Positions 8,850 to 17,198 of a stretch of 64,000 bases of DNA are shown piece after piece. A program made the position numbers and the translations under genes. Each line of letters starts with the position of its first letter. Within the stretch, counting starts at the first letter, position 1. The notes below the pieces were generated by a model. It searched no databases, was not told the DNA's origin, and worked only from the letters and a program-made list of their open reading frames with translations. Origin of the DNA: Acidimicrobiia bacterium (GTDB taxonomy: Bacteria; Actinomycetota; Acidimicrobiia; Acidimicrobiales; Aldehydirespiratoraceae); the NCBI GenBank assembly GCA_022820805.1, contig JAJEEV010000009.1, positions 124,001 to 188,000 on the forward strand, in the 5' to 3' direction.

Positions 8850-9827
8850 CTAGAACAGCGAGAGCACGGTGTCGGGCACGATCAGCGTGCCCCGCGGGCC
8901 CGCGATCACGCCGGAGGGCTCGTCGAGGGTTGCGTACACGAGCTCCGGGGTCGTGATGGCGGAGATCCGCTCCGGGGACTCGACGAACTCGATGGCCGCC
9001 TCGACCTTGGGTCCCATGCTTCCCGGAGGGAACTGGCCGTCGGCCAGGTGGCCCCGGGCCTCGGACGCGGTCATCTCGGCCACCGACCGCTGCCGGCGTG
9101 TGCCGAAGTGGAGCTGCACCGCGGCCACGCCGGTCACCATCACGAGAGCCTGGGCCTCGACCGCGTCCGCGATGCGCTCTGCCGCGAAGTCCTTGTCGAT
9201 GACGGCGTCCACGCCCCGGTAGGCGCCGTCGGCCGAGCGGGCCACCGGGATCCCGCCCCCGCCTCCGGCCACCACGATGTAGCCGAGGTTGATCAGCGCC
9301 GATATGGCGTCGGCCTCGATGGGAGCCATCGGCCGCGGTGACGGGACCACCCGCCGGAAGCCGCGCCCGGAGTCCTCGGCCATGGTCCAGCCCCTCTTGG
9401 CGGCCAGCGCCTCGGCCTCCGACGGGTCGAAGAACGGGCCGATCGGCTTGGTGGGCTCCGACAGCCTGGGATCGTCGGTGTCGACCTCGACGTGGGTGAT
9501 GATCGACACCGCGCCGGAGATCTCCTGCTTGCAGACCTCGTTGAGGGCCAGGCAGATCAGGCTGCCCAGCTGCCCCTGGGTCATGGCGCCGAGCGTGAAC
9601 AGCGGCAGGGCCGGCACCAGGTCGATCGAGCCCTCGTGCTGGATGGCGAGGTTCCCGACCTGAGGGCCGTTTCCGTGGACGATGACCACGTTCCAGCCCT
9701 TGCGGATCAGCGAGCGCACCGAGTGGGCCATGGCCAGCGCGTTGGCGTACTGCTCCTCCAGGGTGCCCCGCTGGTCCTCGCGGATCAGCGCGTTGCCGCC
9801 GAGAGCGAGGACTGCGGTCTCGGCCAA
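8850..9827 (-). CDS. arcC: Carbamate kinase
   Basis: A 325-residue amino-acid-kinase-fold enzyme that makes ATP from carbamoyl phosphate and ADP, releasing CO2 and ammonia. Signatures are the N-terminal LALGGNALI, VIVHGNGPQVGNL near 50, the GGGGGIPV nucleotide-binding loop, DAVIDKDFAAERIA, and the C-terminal PPGSMGPKVEAAI. The start is taken as TTG at 9827: a GGGAG ribosome-binding site precedes it and translation then begins with the conserved kinase N terminus, whereas upstream in-frame codons give unlike sequence. With fdrA it forms the terminal steps of a carbamoyl-transferring pathway that would recover ATP and ammonia. Confidence 0.93.
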   Translation of the reverse strand: MAETAVLALGGNALIREDQRGTLEEQYANALAMAHSVRSLIRKGWNVVIVHGNGPQVGNLAIQHEGSIDLVPALPLFTLGAMTQGQLGSLICLALNEVCKQEISGAVSIITHVEVDTDDPRLSEPTKPIGPFFDPSEAEALAAKRGWTMAEDSGRGFRRVVPSPRPMAPIEADAISALINLGYIVVAGGGGGIPVARSADGAYRGVDAVIDKDFAAERIADAVEAQALVMVTGVAAVQLHFGTRRQRSVAEMTASEARGHLADGQFPPGSMGPKVEAAIEFVESPERISAITTPELVYATLDEPSGVIAGPRGTLIVPDTVLSLF

Positions 9828-9885
9828 GGCGCACTCCCTGGGGTTGGGCCCGATCGGGCCGGCGGAGCCGGTCCTGGTTCTCGAA

Positions 9886-9917
9886 TCTGCCGATAGCAGA
9901 ACCGACTTTCTTATAGT
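9886..9917. promoter_or_regulatory. Divergent promoter with inverted repeat
   Basis: The 169-bp gap between carbamate kinase (minus) and the gene at 9997 (plus) holds a perfect inverted repeat TCTGC-CGATA-GCAGA (9886-9900). Just downstream is a TATAGT hexamer (9912-9917) that could be a plus-strand -10 box. The repeat would overlap the -35 zone. No matching regulator was identified. Confidence 0.4.
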
Positions 9918-9996
9918 AGATGAAGCGTTCCGGGTCCTGCCAAGCCACAATGTCGGTGCTGAACGACACCAGCGGCCACGACAAGGAGTCGGCACC

Positions 9997-10656
9997 ATGA
10001 GCTACGGCTCGCCGGAAGAGGATCCCACTGCGGTGCTGGTCGCCCATTGGAACGAGAGCGAGCGCCGCCTCTACCCGGTGGCCACCACCAACCCGGACGC
10101 CTACCAGTCGGTGGTGAGGCTGGTGAGAGCGGTGGCCGATGCCCTAGCCGGCGTCGGGGACCTCGAAACGCTGGCCGAGCGGTGGGAGCGCCGGTCCGAG
10201 TTGGTGGACGAGGCGGTGCGGGTCACCGGCGACATGGCCGGCTACCGGCTCGGTGAGGCGGAGATCGCCGGCGCCGGGTTCGCCATACGCCGCCGCGAGG
10301 TGCTGGCCGAGCAGGCCGAGCGCCGGCGCCGGGAGCGCATCGCCGCGGCCCGCGAGGCCGGGGAGGCCTGGGCGGTGGTCCACACCCAGGGCGACCTGGA
10401 TTCGGGCCTCGTCGATCCCTACCAGTGCATTGAGCTTCATCTGGCGACCGGGCTGGCGGTGGTGAGCACTGTCGAGCCCGACCCCTCCACCATGACCCCC
10501 TCCTATGTGGTGATGGCGGCGGCGCTGGGCGACGAGCATGGCCGGACCGCCGACCTGGACGCAGCCTCCTTCGGCGACACCGAGACTGCCGACCGCTGGC
10601 TCTTCGAGGAGAACCGGCTGGCGATGAGGAGCCGCATCGAGGCAGCCGGTGCCTGA
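9997..10656 (+). CDS. Conserved hypothetical protein of the nitrogen locus
   Basis: A 219-residue soluble protein with a good AAGGAG ribosome-binding site 8 bp before the ATG at 9997. The N-terminal part (LYPVATTNPDAYQSVVRLVR) and a charged coiled-coil-like helix (AEQAERRRRERIAAAREAGE, about 107-126) precede a C-terminal domain with YQCIELHLATGLAVVSTVEP. I recognise no enzymatic motif. It is divergent from the fdrA-carbamate kinase pair and convergent with the AIR-synthase-like gene, so a role in the same nitrogen metabolism is plausible but unproven. Confidence 0.6.
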   Translation: MSYGSPEEDPTAVLVAHWNESERRLYPVATTNPDAYQSVVRLVRAVADALAGVGDLETLAERWERRSELVDEAVRVTGDMAGYRLGEAEIAGAGFAIRRREVLAEQAERRRRERIAAAREAGEAWAVVHTQGDLDSGLVDPYQCIELHLATGLAVVSTVEPDPSTMTPSYVVMAAALGDEHGRTADLDAASFGDTETADRWLFEENRLAMRSRIEAAGA

Positions 10657-10719
10657 ACCGGGCGCATCTCCGGGCAAGCCGGTGCTTGAAGCGGGTGCAC
10701 CGCCGGGCGAGCCGGTGCG
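10646..10719. repeat. 33-bp tandem repeat, 2.2 copies
   Basis: Two adjacent 33-bp units (10646-10678 and 10679-10711) and 8 bases of a third. Each starts CCGGTGC and contains a CCGGGC block before AAG or GAG. It covers the stop codon of the gene at 9997 and the start of the spacer to the convergent gene. The units differ at several positions, so it is not a very recent duplication. Confidence 0.65.
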
Positions 10720-10720
10720 C

Positions 10721-11689
10721 TCAGTCCCACAGACCGGTGACGGGCTCCTGGTCGAGGTCGATCACTGGCCGGGAGTCGGTGCCCCGGTGCAGGTTGAGGA
10801 CGCCGGTGTCGGTGAGGGAGCCGGCGACCGCCGCGGTCAGGCCGGCGGAACGGAACAGCTCCGCACACTCCTGGGACCGGTCGGTGGCCAGCCAGAAGGC
10901 GTAGGTCGGGAAGCAGACCAGCCAGCGGTCCAGGTCCACGCCCTCCGGGACGGGCAGCGCGTCCAGATCGACATCGGCACCGAGACGGCCCGGCTCCAGC
11001 AGCATCGCCAGCGAGCCGATCACCCCGGCCATGCTCACATCCTTGGCCGCGGCGGCCAGTTCGGTGCGGGCTGCCTCCGCCAGCAGCCGCACGTCGGCGG
11101 CCAGGCGGGGTCCCTGCGGCCCGAGCGTGGCGAAGAACGGGAAGTCGCTGCGCATCCGGCCGTCGAGGCAGCAGACGAACAGCAGTTCCTGGCCCGGCCG
11201 GGCCCGGGTGGCCGACAGGACCCGGTCGGCGTTCCCCACCGCGAAGGCCGACAGGGCGGGCTCGCCGCTGTGCTCGCTGATGTGCCCGCCCACCACCGGG
11301 ACCTCGTAGAGGGCGGCTGCATCGGCCATGCCCCGCAGGCACTCGGCCGCCACCGGGGCCGGCGCCACCACCGTGTTGACGATGGCGGTGGGGACCGCTC
11401 CCATGGCCGCGAGGTCGTTCACGTTGGCCAGCACCGCCGCCACCCCCGCGCCGTGGGGGTCCGACGCCACGAACGGCGGGTGTATGGCCTCGCCGCACAC
11501 GACCAGCGAGCCTCCGTGCGGCATCTCCACGACCGCGCCGTCATCGCCGGGCCCGGTCACCGCATCCGGCGCCCCCACCGCGCCCCGGACGGCTCCGATC
11601 GCCCTCTTGGCCAGCAGGCCCGGGTGGTCGCGCACCACGGCTGCCAGCCGGTCCAGGTCGATCGGCGATGAGGCCTCCGGCGGTGGCAC
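10721..11689 (-). CDS. AIR synthase-related protein, Sll0787 type
   Basis: A PurM/SelD-like ATP-binding protein of the type found in nitrilase-linked Nit1C clusters. Visible motifs are GPGDDGAVV near 47-55, LANVNDLAAMGAVPTAIVNT near 87-106, and the glycine-rich VVGGHISEHSG near 132-142; the C-terminal part carries AKDVSMAGVIGSLAMLLE. Its substrate is not known; the fold suggests activation by phosphorylation. As annotated it begins at GTG 11689, 22 bp past the start of the divergent DUF2877 gene, so at least one of these starts is probably too far upstream (an internal GTG near 11638 is an alternative). It is convergent with the gene at 9997. Confidence 0.85.
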   Translation of the reverse strand: MPPPEASSPIDLDRLAAVVRDHPGLLAKRAIGAVRGAVGAPDAVTGPGDDGAVVEMPHGGSLVVCGEAIHPPFVASDPHGAGVAAVLANVNDLAAMGAVPTAIVNTVVAPAPVAAECLRGMADAAALYEVPVVGGHISEHSGEPALSAFAVGNADRVLSATRARPGQELLFVCCLDGRMRSDFPFFATLGPQGPRLAADVRLLAEAARTELAAAAKDVSMAGVIGSLAMLLEPGRLGADVDLDALPVPEGVDLDRWLVCFPTYAFWLATDRSQECAELFRSAGLTAAVAGSLTDTGVLNLHRGTDSRPVIDLDQEPVTGLWD

Positions 11690-12495
11690 AGCCGCACCGT
11701 ACAGCAGCCGGGGCTGCGGGCGTCGTGGCCGCGGTGTCGGTGGGTGAGGGAGTGCTGGAGGCGGTGTCCGGTGACTTCGTGGGCCGGGTCGAGGGCGTCT
11801 TCGACACAGGGTTCTACGTCTCGGCCCCCTCGCAGGCGGTCTTCGCGGTGCTGGGTCCCCGTGGATGGGCAGGGCCCCTGCACCTGGTGGCCGAGGCCCT
11901 CGGCGCCCTGCCTGCTCCCCACGCCGAGGTCACCGTGGCGGGCGGTGTGCTCGATGCCGGTCCGGTCCGGGTCCGCGTCGACTCCGACCGGCTCTGGGCG
12001 CCCCGCCTGCCGGAGCGGCTGAGTGTCGCCCCGGCGATCTGGCGCGGCATCGCCGGTCCCGCCGAGTCCGAGTTGGTCCCCGTCTGGGAGGACGTGACCG
12101 ACGACGTGCGGCGCGGTGACTTGGCCGCCGTGTTCGGGCGCCTGCAGGGGCGGGGAACCGGCCTGACCCCCAGCGGCGACGACGTGCTCGCGGGGATCCT
12201 GCTGGTGTGCGCCATGACCCCGTCCAGCCGGGAATCTCTGGCCCGACTGGCTCGCTCGGCACGCACCTCCACCCTGAGCCGCGCCTACCTCGGGTGGGCC
12301 GCGGCGGGCCAGAGCATCCAGCCCGCCCACAGCCTGCTCGACGCGGCCGCGGCCGGCGACCAGGACGCGATGCGCGCCGCGGCCAAGTCGCTGTCCGAAG
12401 TGGGGGCCACATCGGGCCGGGCCCTTGTAGCCGGCCTCGCTCTGGCCGCCACCGAACTGGCTCCTACAATGGCGTCCCCGTCCAGCGCGGTGTGA
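11668..12495 (+). CDS. DUF2877 protein, YlbF-like (candidate oxamate carbamoyltransferase subunit)
   Basis: A 275-residue DUF2877 family protein. Its hallmark is GRGTGLTPSGDDVLAGIL near residues 160-177. E. coli YlbF belongs to this family and is associated with FdrA and YlbE in oxamate carbamoyltransferase. ATG 11668 overlaps the divergent AIR-synthase-like gene; a GTG near 11722 (leading to VSVGEGVLEAV) may be the real start. It lies 22 bp before comA, so it heads the operon that continues to 17106 and physically joins the carbamoyl set to the ComA set. Confidence 0.8.
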   Translation: MRPPAVAQPHRTAAGAAGVVAAVSVGEGVLEAVSGDFVGRVEGVFDTGFYVSAPSQAVFAVLGPRGWAGPLHLVAEALGALPAPHAEVTVAGGVLDAGPVRVRVDSDRLWAPRLPERLSVAPAIWRGIAGPAESELVPVWEDVTDDVRRGDLAAVFGRLQGRGTGLTPSGDDVLAGILLVCAMTPSSRESLARLARSARTSTLSRAYLGWAAAGQSIQPAHSLLDAAAAGDQDAMRAAAKSLSEVGATSGRALVAGLALAATELAPTMASPSSAV

Positions 12496-12517
12496 CGCCG
12501 GTCAGAAGATCAGTCCG

Positions 12518-13339
12518 ATGCCCATCCCCGAGTCTCCCCGGTTCCTCGAGACCGCGGCCCGAGCCTCGAAGCCGCGCCGCCACGGGATCACCCATGTGAT
12601 CGACAAGGGCACGCCACAAGCGGCGATGGAAGCGCTCCTCGACGCCCACAGTCCGCTCATCGACGTCTGGAAGTTCGGCTTCGGCACGGCCTACGTGGAC
12701 GGCACGGTCGGCGCCAAGGTCGAACTCCTGCGAAGCCGTGACGTGAAGGCCTGCCCCGGCGGGACCCTGCTGGAGGCGGCGTGGTGGCAGGGCCGCAGCG
12801 AAGAGTTCTTCGACTGGGCCGGCCACCTCGGCTTCGGCTGTGTGGAGGTGTCGCGGGGCGCCACCGGGCTTCCGGCCTCCTCCAAGCGCGACCTCATCGC
12901 CGCGGCCTGCAACCGGGGCTTCGAGGTGTTCGCCGAGGTCGGCAGCAAGGATCCCCACGAGGCCGCCCTGGCGTCGGAGTGGCTGGACGAGGCCAAAAGC
13001 GACCTGGACAGCGGTGCCGCCTGGCTGGTGGCCGAGGGCCGCGAGAGCGGGACCGTGGGCCTCTACACCGCCGACGGGTCGGTCCGGGCCGACCTGGTGG
13101 AGTCCCTCCAGTGCCTCGGTGACGATGTGCCGGTGGTGTACGAGGCGCCTCTGCGCCGGCAGCAGGCCTGGCTCGTCAACCATCTGGGCGCGAACGTCAA
13201 CCTCGCCAACATCGCCCCCGAAGGCGTGCTGGCCCTCGAGGCGCTGCGGCTCGGCCTGCGCTCCGACACCCTCAGGACCGGTCTCGAGGCCCGTTCCCCG
13301 GGCTCCACCTCGGACCCGCTGGATCCGTGTTCGAATTAG
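12518..13339 (+). CDS. comA: Phosphosulfolactate synthase (ComA family)
   Basis: A 273-residue homologue of ComA, which adds sulfite to phosphoenolpyruvate to give (R)-phosphosulfolactate, the first step of coenzyme M synthesis. Family features are VWKFGFGTAYVDG near 48-60, CPGGTLLEAAWWQGR near 78-92, GFGCVEVSRGATGLP near 106-120, and FEVFAEVGSKDP near 138-149. The next three genes overlap or nearly overlap it, and two of them are aspartase/fumarase-superfamily lyases, as reported for bacterial coenzyme M synthesis in Xanthobacter. The end product here could be coenzyme M or another sulfonate; no thiol-forming step is identifiable nearby. Confidence 0.85.
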   Translation: MPIPESPRFLETAARASKPRRHGITHVIDKGTPQAAMEALLDAHSPLIDVWKFGFGTAYVDGTVGAKVELLRSRDVKACPGGTLLEAAWWQGRSEEFFDWAGHLGFGCVEVSRGATGLPASSKRDLIAAACNRGFEVFAEVGSKDPHEAALASEWLDEAKSDLDSGAAWLVAEGRESGTVGLYTADGSVRADLVESLQCLGDDVPVVYEAPLRRQQAWLVNHLGANVNLANIAPEGVLALEALRLGLRSDTLRTGLEARSPGSTSDPLDPCSN

Positions 13340-14256
13340 ACCCCGGCGCGCCCAACGTGATGCCGGCCCGTTACGGGCAGGTGTCAGTAGCTTCGGTTCC
13401 CAGCCTGTCGCCCGATGATCTCGTGGCCCGTTTCACCGGGCGCGAGGCGTACTTCAGGACCAGGTTCGTGGTCGCCCGGCTGGACGGCGATCCCGAGCAG
13501 TGCGCGCTCCTGGAGCTGGCCCGCGACGGCAGCGACGACCTGTTCTCGCCGGCGGTGGCCGCTCGCGTGCTTGCCTCCGCCGGCGAGTGCGCCTACGTGC
13601 GCGATGACAGTGCCGACACGGGCGTGCCTTCCCATATGGCTCGGGTGGCCGCGCTTCACCCCGAGCACCGCTGCCTGGTGCTGGAGGGCCGGTACCGCCA
13701 TGTGAGCTTCCTGCTCAACGCCGCCCCGATCCGGGTGACGGTGCTCGATGTAGTGCCGCCCGAACCCTCCAAGCTGGCCGATCAGGTGGCCAGGGTCCTG
13801 GACTCGGCCGAGGACATGCCTCCCATTGCGGTGAGCGAACGGATCGTCGACAGCCGCTCGCTGGTGGCCGAGGCCGGCTCGCTGGCTGAGGGGCTGATCG
13901 TCCCCTGCCGGGGCGGGGACATCGAGATCGAGGGCGTGGAGGTATCGCATCTCGATGAGCGACCCTCCTCCGTCGGCTCCACCCTGCTGGGCTGCGGGCG
14001 ATCCCAGCAGATCCACCGCTGGTTCTACGGGACCGACGCGGCCCGCACCATCGATTGGTGCCCCCGCCGGCTCATGGACGCCGCCGGCGGTGCAGCCGGT
14101 TCGGGGCTCGTCTTGAGCCGCTGCTGCATGCTGGAGGAGGGGACGGAGCGGCACGGCGACACCGCCATGGTTCCCTGGGGCGCGACCCTCGAAGAGGTGC
14201 GCACAGCGCTTCATCTGCTGGCCGGGACCGGGGACGGCGCATGGACGCGCACCTGA
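13327..14256 (+). CDS. Uncharacterised protein of the phosphosulfolactate operon
   Basis: A 309-residue protein that I do not recognise. GTG 13327 overlaps the comA end by 13 bp and its own end overlaps the next lyase by 16 bp, so translational coupling is likely. It has several cysteines, in DWCPRRLMD and LSRCCMLEEG near the C-terminal third and in LLGCGRSQQ before them. Ligand or cluster binding is therefore possible but not shown. No signal peptide or membrane helix is visible. Its fixed place between comA and the lyases suggests a step or carrier in the same pathway. Confidence 0.65.
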   Translation: MFELDPGAPNVMPARYGQVSVASVPSLSPDDLVARFTGREAYFRTRFVVARLDGDPEQCALLELARDGSDDLFSPAVAARVLASAGECAYVRDDSADTGVPSHMARVAALHPEHRCLVLEGRYRHVSFLLNAAPIRVTVLDVVPPEPSKLADQVARVLDSAEDMPPIAVSERIVDSRSLVAEAGSLAEGLIVPCRGGDIEIEGVEVSHLDERPSSVGSTLLGCGRSQQIHRWFYGTDAARTIDWCPRRLMDAAGGAAGSGLVLSRCCMLEEGTERHGDTAMVPWGATLEEVRTALHLLAGTGDGAWTRT

Positions 14257-15590
14257 TCGACTCCGCTGTCTACGGGCACGGATGGTCCACGCCCGAGTCG
14301 CTCGCCCTGTTCTCCGAGCGGGCTCGCATGACACGGTGGGTGGACGTGCTCAAGGCCCTGGCCGCCGCGCAGGCTGAGTTTCAGATCATTCCCGAGGCTT
14401 CGGCCCAGGCGATCGACGGCCTCGACGCCGAGCGCCTGGACCCGGCCGCGGTCGGCGCAGAGACCCGGCGGACCTCGCACTCGGCCGCCGGGCTGGTCCG
14501 CGAGCTTCAGGCCCTGCTACCGGAGGAGGCCCGCGAGCACGTGTACTACGGCGCCACCGTGCAGGACGTGTCCGACACCGCGGCCGCGCTGGAGATGCGC
14601 GACGTCGGGGCGACCGTCTGGCGGGACCTGCGGGCGGTGGAGGGGTCGCTGCTCGAGCTGGCCCAGAGTCATCGCGACACCCCGATGCTGGGCCGCACCC
14701 ACGGCCAGCCGGGCGCCCCGGTCACGTTCGGGCTGAAGGTCGCATCCTGGGCCGACGAGACGGCACGGCACCTGGAGCGCTGGCACCAGAGCCGGCCCCG
14801 CCTGGTGGTGGGCCAGCTTGCCGGCGCGGTGTGGGCGCTGGGCTTCTACGGGGACCTCGGTCCGGAGCTGCGCCGCCGCTTCTGTGAGCGTCTGGGCCTG
14901 GGCGAGCCGGCCGTCTCCTGGATCGCGGCCCGCGATCGCGTAGCCGAGTTCGCCAGCAATGCAGCCCAGGTCTCGGCGACCATGGCCCGCATGGCCAATG
15001 AGGTGTACAACCTCCAGCGACGCGAGATCGCAGAGGTCGCCGAGGCGGCGTCGGAGGCGACCATGGGCAGCTTCACGATGCCCCACAAGCGGAATCCGGA
15101 GCGCAGCGAGCAGATGGTGACCCTGGCACGGCTGGTGCGCTCGGCCGCGGGAGTGCTCACCGAGACCATGGTCGGCGACCACGAGCGCGACGGCCGCACC
15201 TGGAAGACGGAGTGGGTGCTGCTGCCGGAGATGTCCCACTACCTGCTGGCCCAGCTCGCCATGGCCCGGGACCTCGCGGCCGGCATCGAGGTGGACGCCG
15301 AGGCGATGGCGGCCAACCTGCGCGAGATGGGCGACTTCGGCTCCCAGGAACTGCTCAAACGCTTGTCGGCCCGCTTAGGCAAGCACCGGGCCAACGACGA
15401 ACTGCAGAAGGCCTACCGGCAGGCCCGCGAGAGCGGCCGCCCGCTCATCGAGACCCTGAAGGGCATCGCGACACCCGCCGAGCTCGAAGGCCTCGACCAG
15501 CCCGCCACCGGCGCGGCCGGAGCCATGGTCGACACCGTTATCGTCGCTGCCACCCGGCGGCGCGCCACAGAGACCGATGAGTGGGTCTAG
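14241..15590 (+). CDS. Aspartase/fumarase-superfamily lyase, adenylosuccinate lyase-like
   Basis: A 449-residue member of the aspartase/fumarase superfamily. The conserved regions are GRTHGQPGAPVTFG (region 1), YYGATVQDVSDTAAALEMRD (region 2) and the signature loop GSFTMPHKRNPERSEQM, which carries the mobile catalytic serine of region 3. It resembles adenylosuccinate lyase and carboxymuconate cycloisomerase-type enzymes in overall layout. In this operon, a phosphate elimination from phosphosulfolactate to sulfoacrylate is a reasonable guess because superfamily members do this in bacterial coenzyme M synthesis. An ordinary purine role is less likely given the neighbours. Confidence 0.8.
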   Translation: MDAHLIDSAVYGHGWSTPESLALFSERARMTRWVDVLKALAAAQAEFQIIPEASAQAIDGLDAERLDPAAVGAETRRTSHSAAGLVRELQALLPEEAREHVYYGATVQDVSDTAAALEMRDVGATVWRDLRAVEGSLLELAQSHRDTPMLGRTHGQPGAPVTFGLKVASWADETARHLERWHQSRPRLVVGQLAGAVWALGFYGDLGPELRRRFCERLGLGEPAVSWIAARDRVAEFASNAAQVSATMARMANEVYNLQRREIAEVAEAASEATMGSFTMPHKRNPERSEQMVTLARLVRSAAGVLTETMVGDHERDGRTWKTEWVLLPEMSHYLLAQLAMARDLAAGIEVDAEAMAANLREMGDFGSQELLKRLSARLGKHRANDELQKAYRQARESGRPLIETLKGIATPAELEGLDQPATGAAGAMVDTVIVAATRRRATETDEWV

Positions 15591-17106
15591 ACGGAACCGG
15601 GTTCCCGACAGCACTCGGGGAGTCCGGTTGGCTGGACCTTCGACCGAGGCGCCGGCGCCGGAGCTGGTCGACGCCGGGTTCGCGTGGGAGATCGCGGATG
15701 CGCCGCTACTGCACCACGGGCTGAACCTCGCCGACCTCGGACATGTGCTCGACCTGCTGAGCCGGGGCCTCATCCCCCAGCCGGCCGCGGCCGACCTGCT
15801 GAGGGTGCTGCTCGACGCCTACGGCACCGACCCGGCCGACTTCCCGTACGACTCGGCGGCCGGTGAGGTCTACAACTCCCGGGAGCGGCACTTCGTGGAA
15901 CAGATCGGCGACTCGGCCGGGTGGCTCCACGCCGGCCGTCCCCGCCGGGAGGCCGCCCGGGTCGCGCTGCGGCTGCTGCTGCGATCGCAGACGGCGCGGC
16001 TCATCGAGGTCGGAGCCGACTTCGCGTCGACCGCGGCCGCAGTCGCCTCCGACCACGCCGAGACATTCATGGGCGACCAGACCTACCTCCAGCAGGCCCA
16101 GCCGTCGACGTTCGGCCACTACCTGCTGGCCTTCGTCCCACCGGCCCTGAGAGACGGCGAGCGTTTCGCAGCCGCCCTCGAGCAGGTCAACACCAGCCCC
16201 GGTGGCGCGGGCTGCGTCAACGGCAGCCGGCTGCTCGACGACCGGGGCGCCATCGCAGCCGATCTCGGCTTCCACGGCGTCATCGCCCACACCCGCGACG
16301 CCATGTGGCAGACCGACGTGTTCATCGACCTGCTGGCCACCTCGGCCAGCATGATCGCCAACCAGGCCAAGCTGGCCGAGGACCTGGAGATCTGGTCGAG
16401 CCAGGAGTTCGACTATGTCGACCTGGCGGGGCCGTACACCCGGGCGTCGGTGCTGATGCCCCAGAAGCGCAACCCGTACTCGCTGTCCATCATCCGGGGG
16501 GCCAGCGGCGTGCTCATCGGGCGGATGAGCGGGTTCCTGGCCGTGGTGAAGAGCCCGTCGGCCCGCAGCGACAACCTGATCTTCGCCTACGGCGAGATCC
16601 CGCGGGCGCTCGACTTCACCATCCGGGTGAGCGCCCTGACCACCGGCGTGGTGCGGACCCTGACCGTCAACGCCGAGCGGATGTGGTCCGAACTCGAACG
16701 GGGCTTCACGCAGGCCACTGACCTCGCCGAGTACGTGATGGTGGCCGCCGGCGTCGACTACCGCACCGCCTACCACGTGGTGGGGCGGGCCGTCCGGGCC
16801 GCCAGCGCCCGCGGACTCACCGGGCTGGACATCACCCCGGACCTGCTGGACGACGCCGCGGAGGAGGTCTGCGGGCGGCGTCTCGGGCTCGACCCGGCCG
16901 CGCTGGCCGAGGCGCTGGACCCGCGCCGGATCGTGGCCACCCGCCGGGCGACCGGTGGGGCGTCCCCCGGCGAGGTGATGTCGATGGCCGAGGAGTTCTC
17001 CGACCACGCGGCCCGCCTCAGAGCCGCCGCGGCGGAGGCCCTCAAGCGCTACGCCCAGGCCGAGGAGAGCCTGGTCGCGCGGGCCCGGTCGCTCGCCCAG
17101 CCGTAG
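15577..17106 (+). CDS. Aspartase/fumarase-superfamily lyase, argininosuccinate lyase-like
   Basis: A 509-residue lyase whose ATG lies inside the previous gene (14-bp overlap). Region 1 is represented by YLQQAQPSTFGHYLLAF, region 2 by NTSPGGAGCVNGSRL, and the signature loop by ASVLMPQKRNPYSLSIIRG; this pattern is closest to argininosuccinate lyase. No other arginine synthesis gene is nearby. As the second lyase after comA it could add ammonia or another amine or thiol to an unsaturated sulfonate. The exact reaction is inference. The operon ends here; the next gene has its own promoter-like region. Confidence 0.78.
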   Translation: MSGSRRNRVPDSTRGVRLAGPSTEAPAPELVDAGFAWEIADAPLLHHGLNLADLGHVLDLLSRGLIPQPAAADLLRVLLDAYGTDPADFPYDSAAGEVYNSRERHFVEQIGDSAGWLHAGRPRREAARVALRLLLRSQTARLIEVGADFASTAAAVASDHAETFMGDQTYLQQAQPSTFGHYLLAFVPPALRDGERFAAALEQVNTSPGGAGCVNGSRLLDDRGAIAADLGFHGVIAHTRDAMWQTDVFIDLLATSASMIANQAKLAEDLEIWSSQEFDYVDLAGPYTRASVLMPQKRNPYSLSIIRGASGVLIGRMSGFLAVVKSPSARSDNLIFAYGEIPRALDFTIRVSALTTGVVRTLTVNAERMWSELERGFTQATDLAEYVMVAAGVDYRTAYHVVGRAVRAASARGLTGLDITPDLLDDAAEEVCGRRLGLDPAALAEALDPRRIVATRRATGGASPGEVMSMAEEFSDHAARLRAAAAEALKRYAQAEESLVARARSLAQP

Positions 17107-17119
17107 CGCGCCCCTCGCG

Positions 17120-17154
17120 TTTCTCTTGCGACTCGTTGCTGTCATATAGTTCAC
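17120..17154 (+). promoter_or_regulatory. Nitrile hydratase promoter/operator (motif site 1)
   Basis: Contains TTTCTCTTGCGA then 8 bases then TGTCATATAGTTCAC. The site at 23409-23443 is nearly identical outside the 8-base spacer, with the same spacing. TATAGT at 17145-17150 may be the -10 box. It starts about 45-80 bp upstream of the nitrile hydratase beta ATG, the normal place for a promoter and its operator. Confidence 0.65.
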
Positions 17155-17198
17155 ACACCGGGCACCGGCTGAACGACTCACCGACGGGGGAGGCTCTG

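Noticed and set aside
15577-17106. True argininosuccinate lyase for arginine synthesis
   Set aside because: No arginine genes are near and it is in the ComA operon, coupled to another lyase; the name is kept only as a resemblance.
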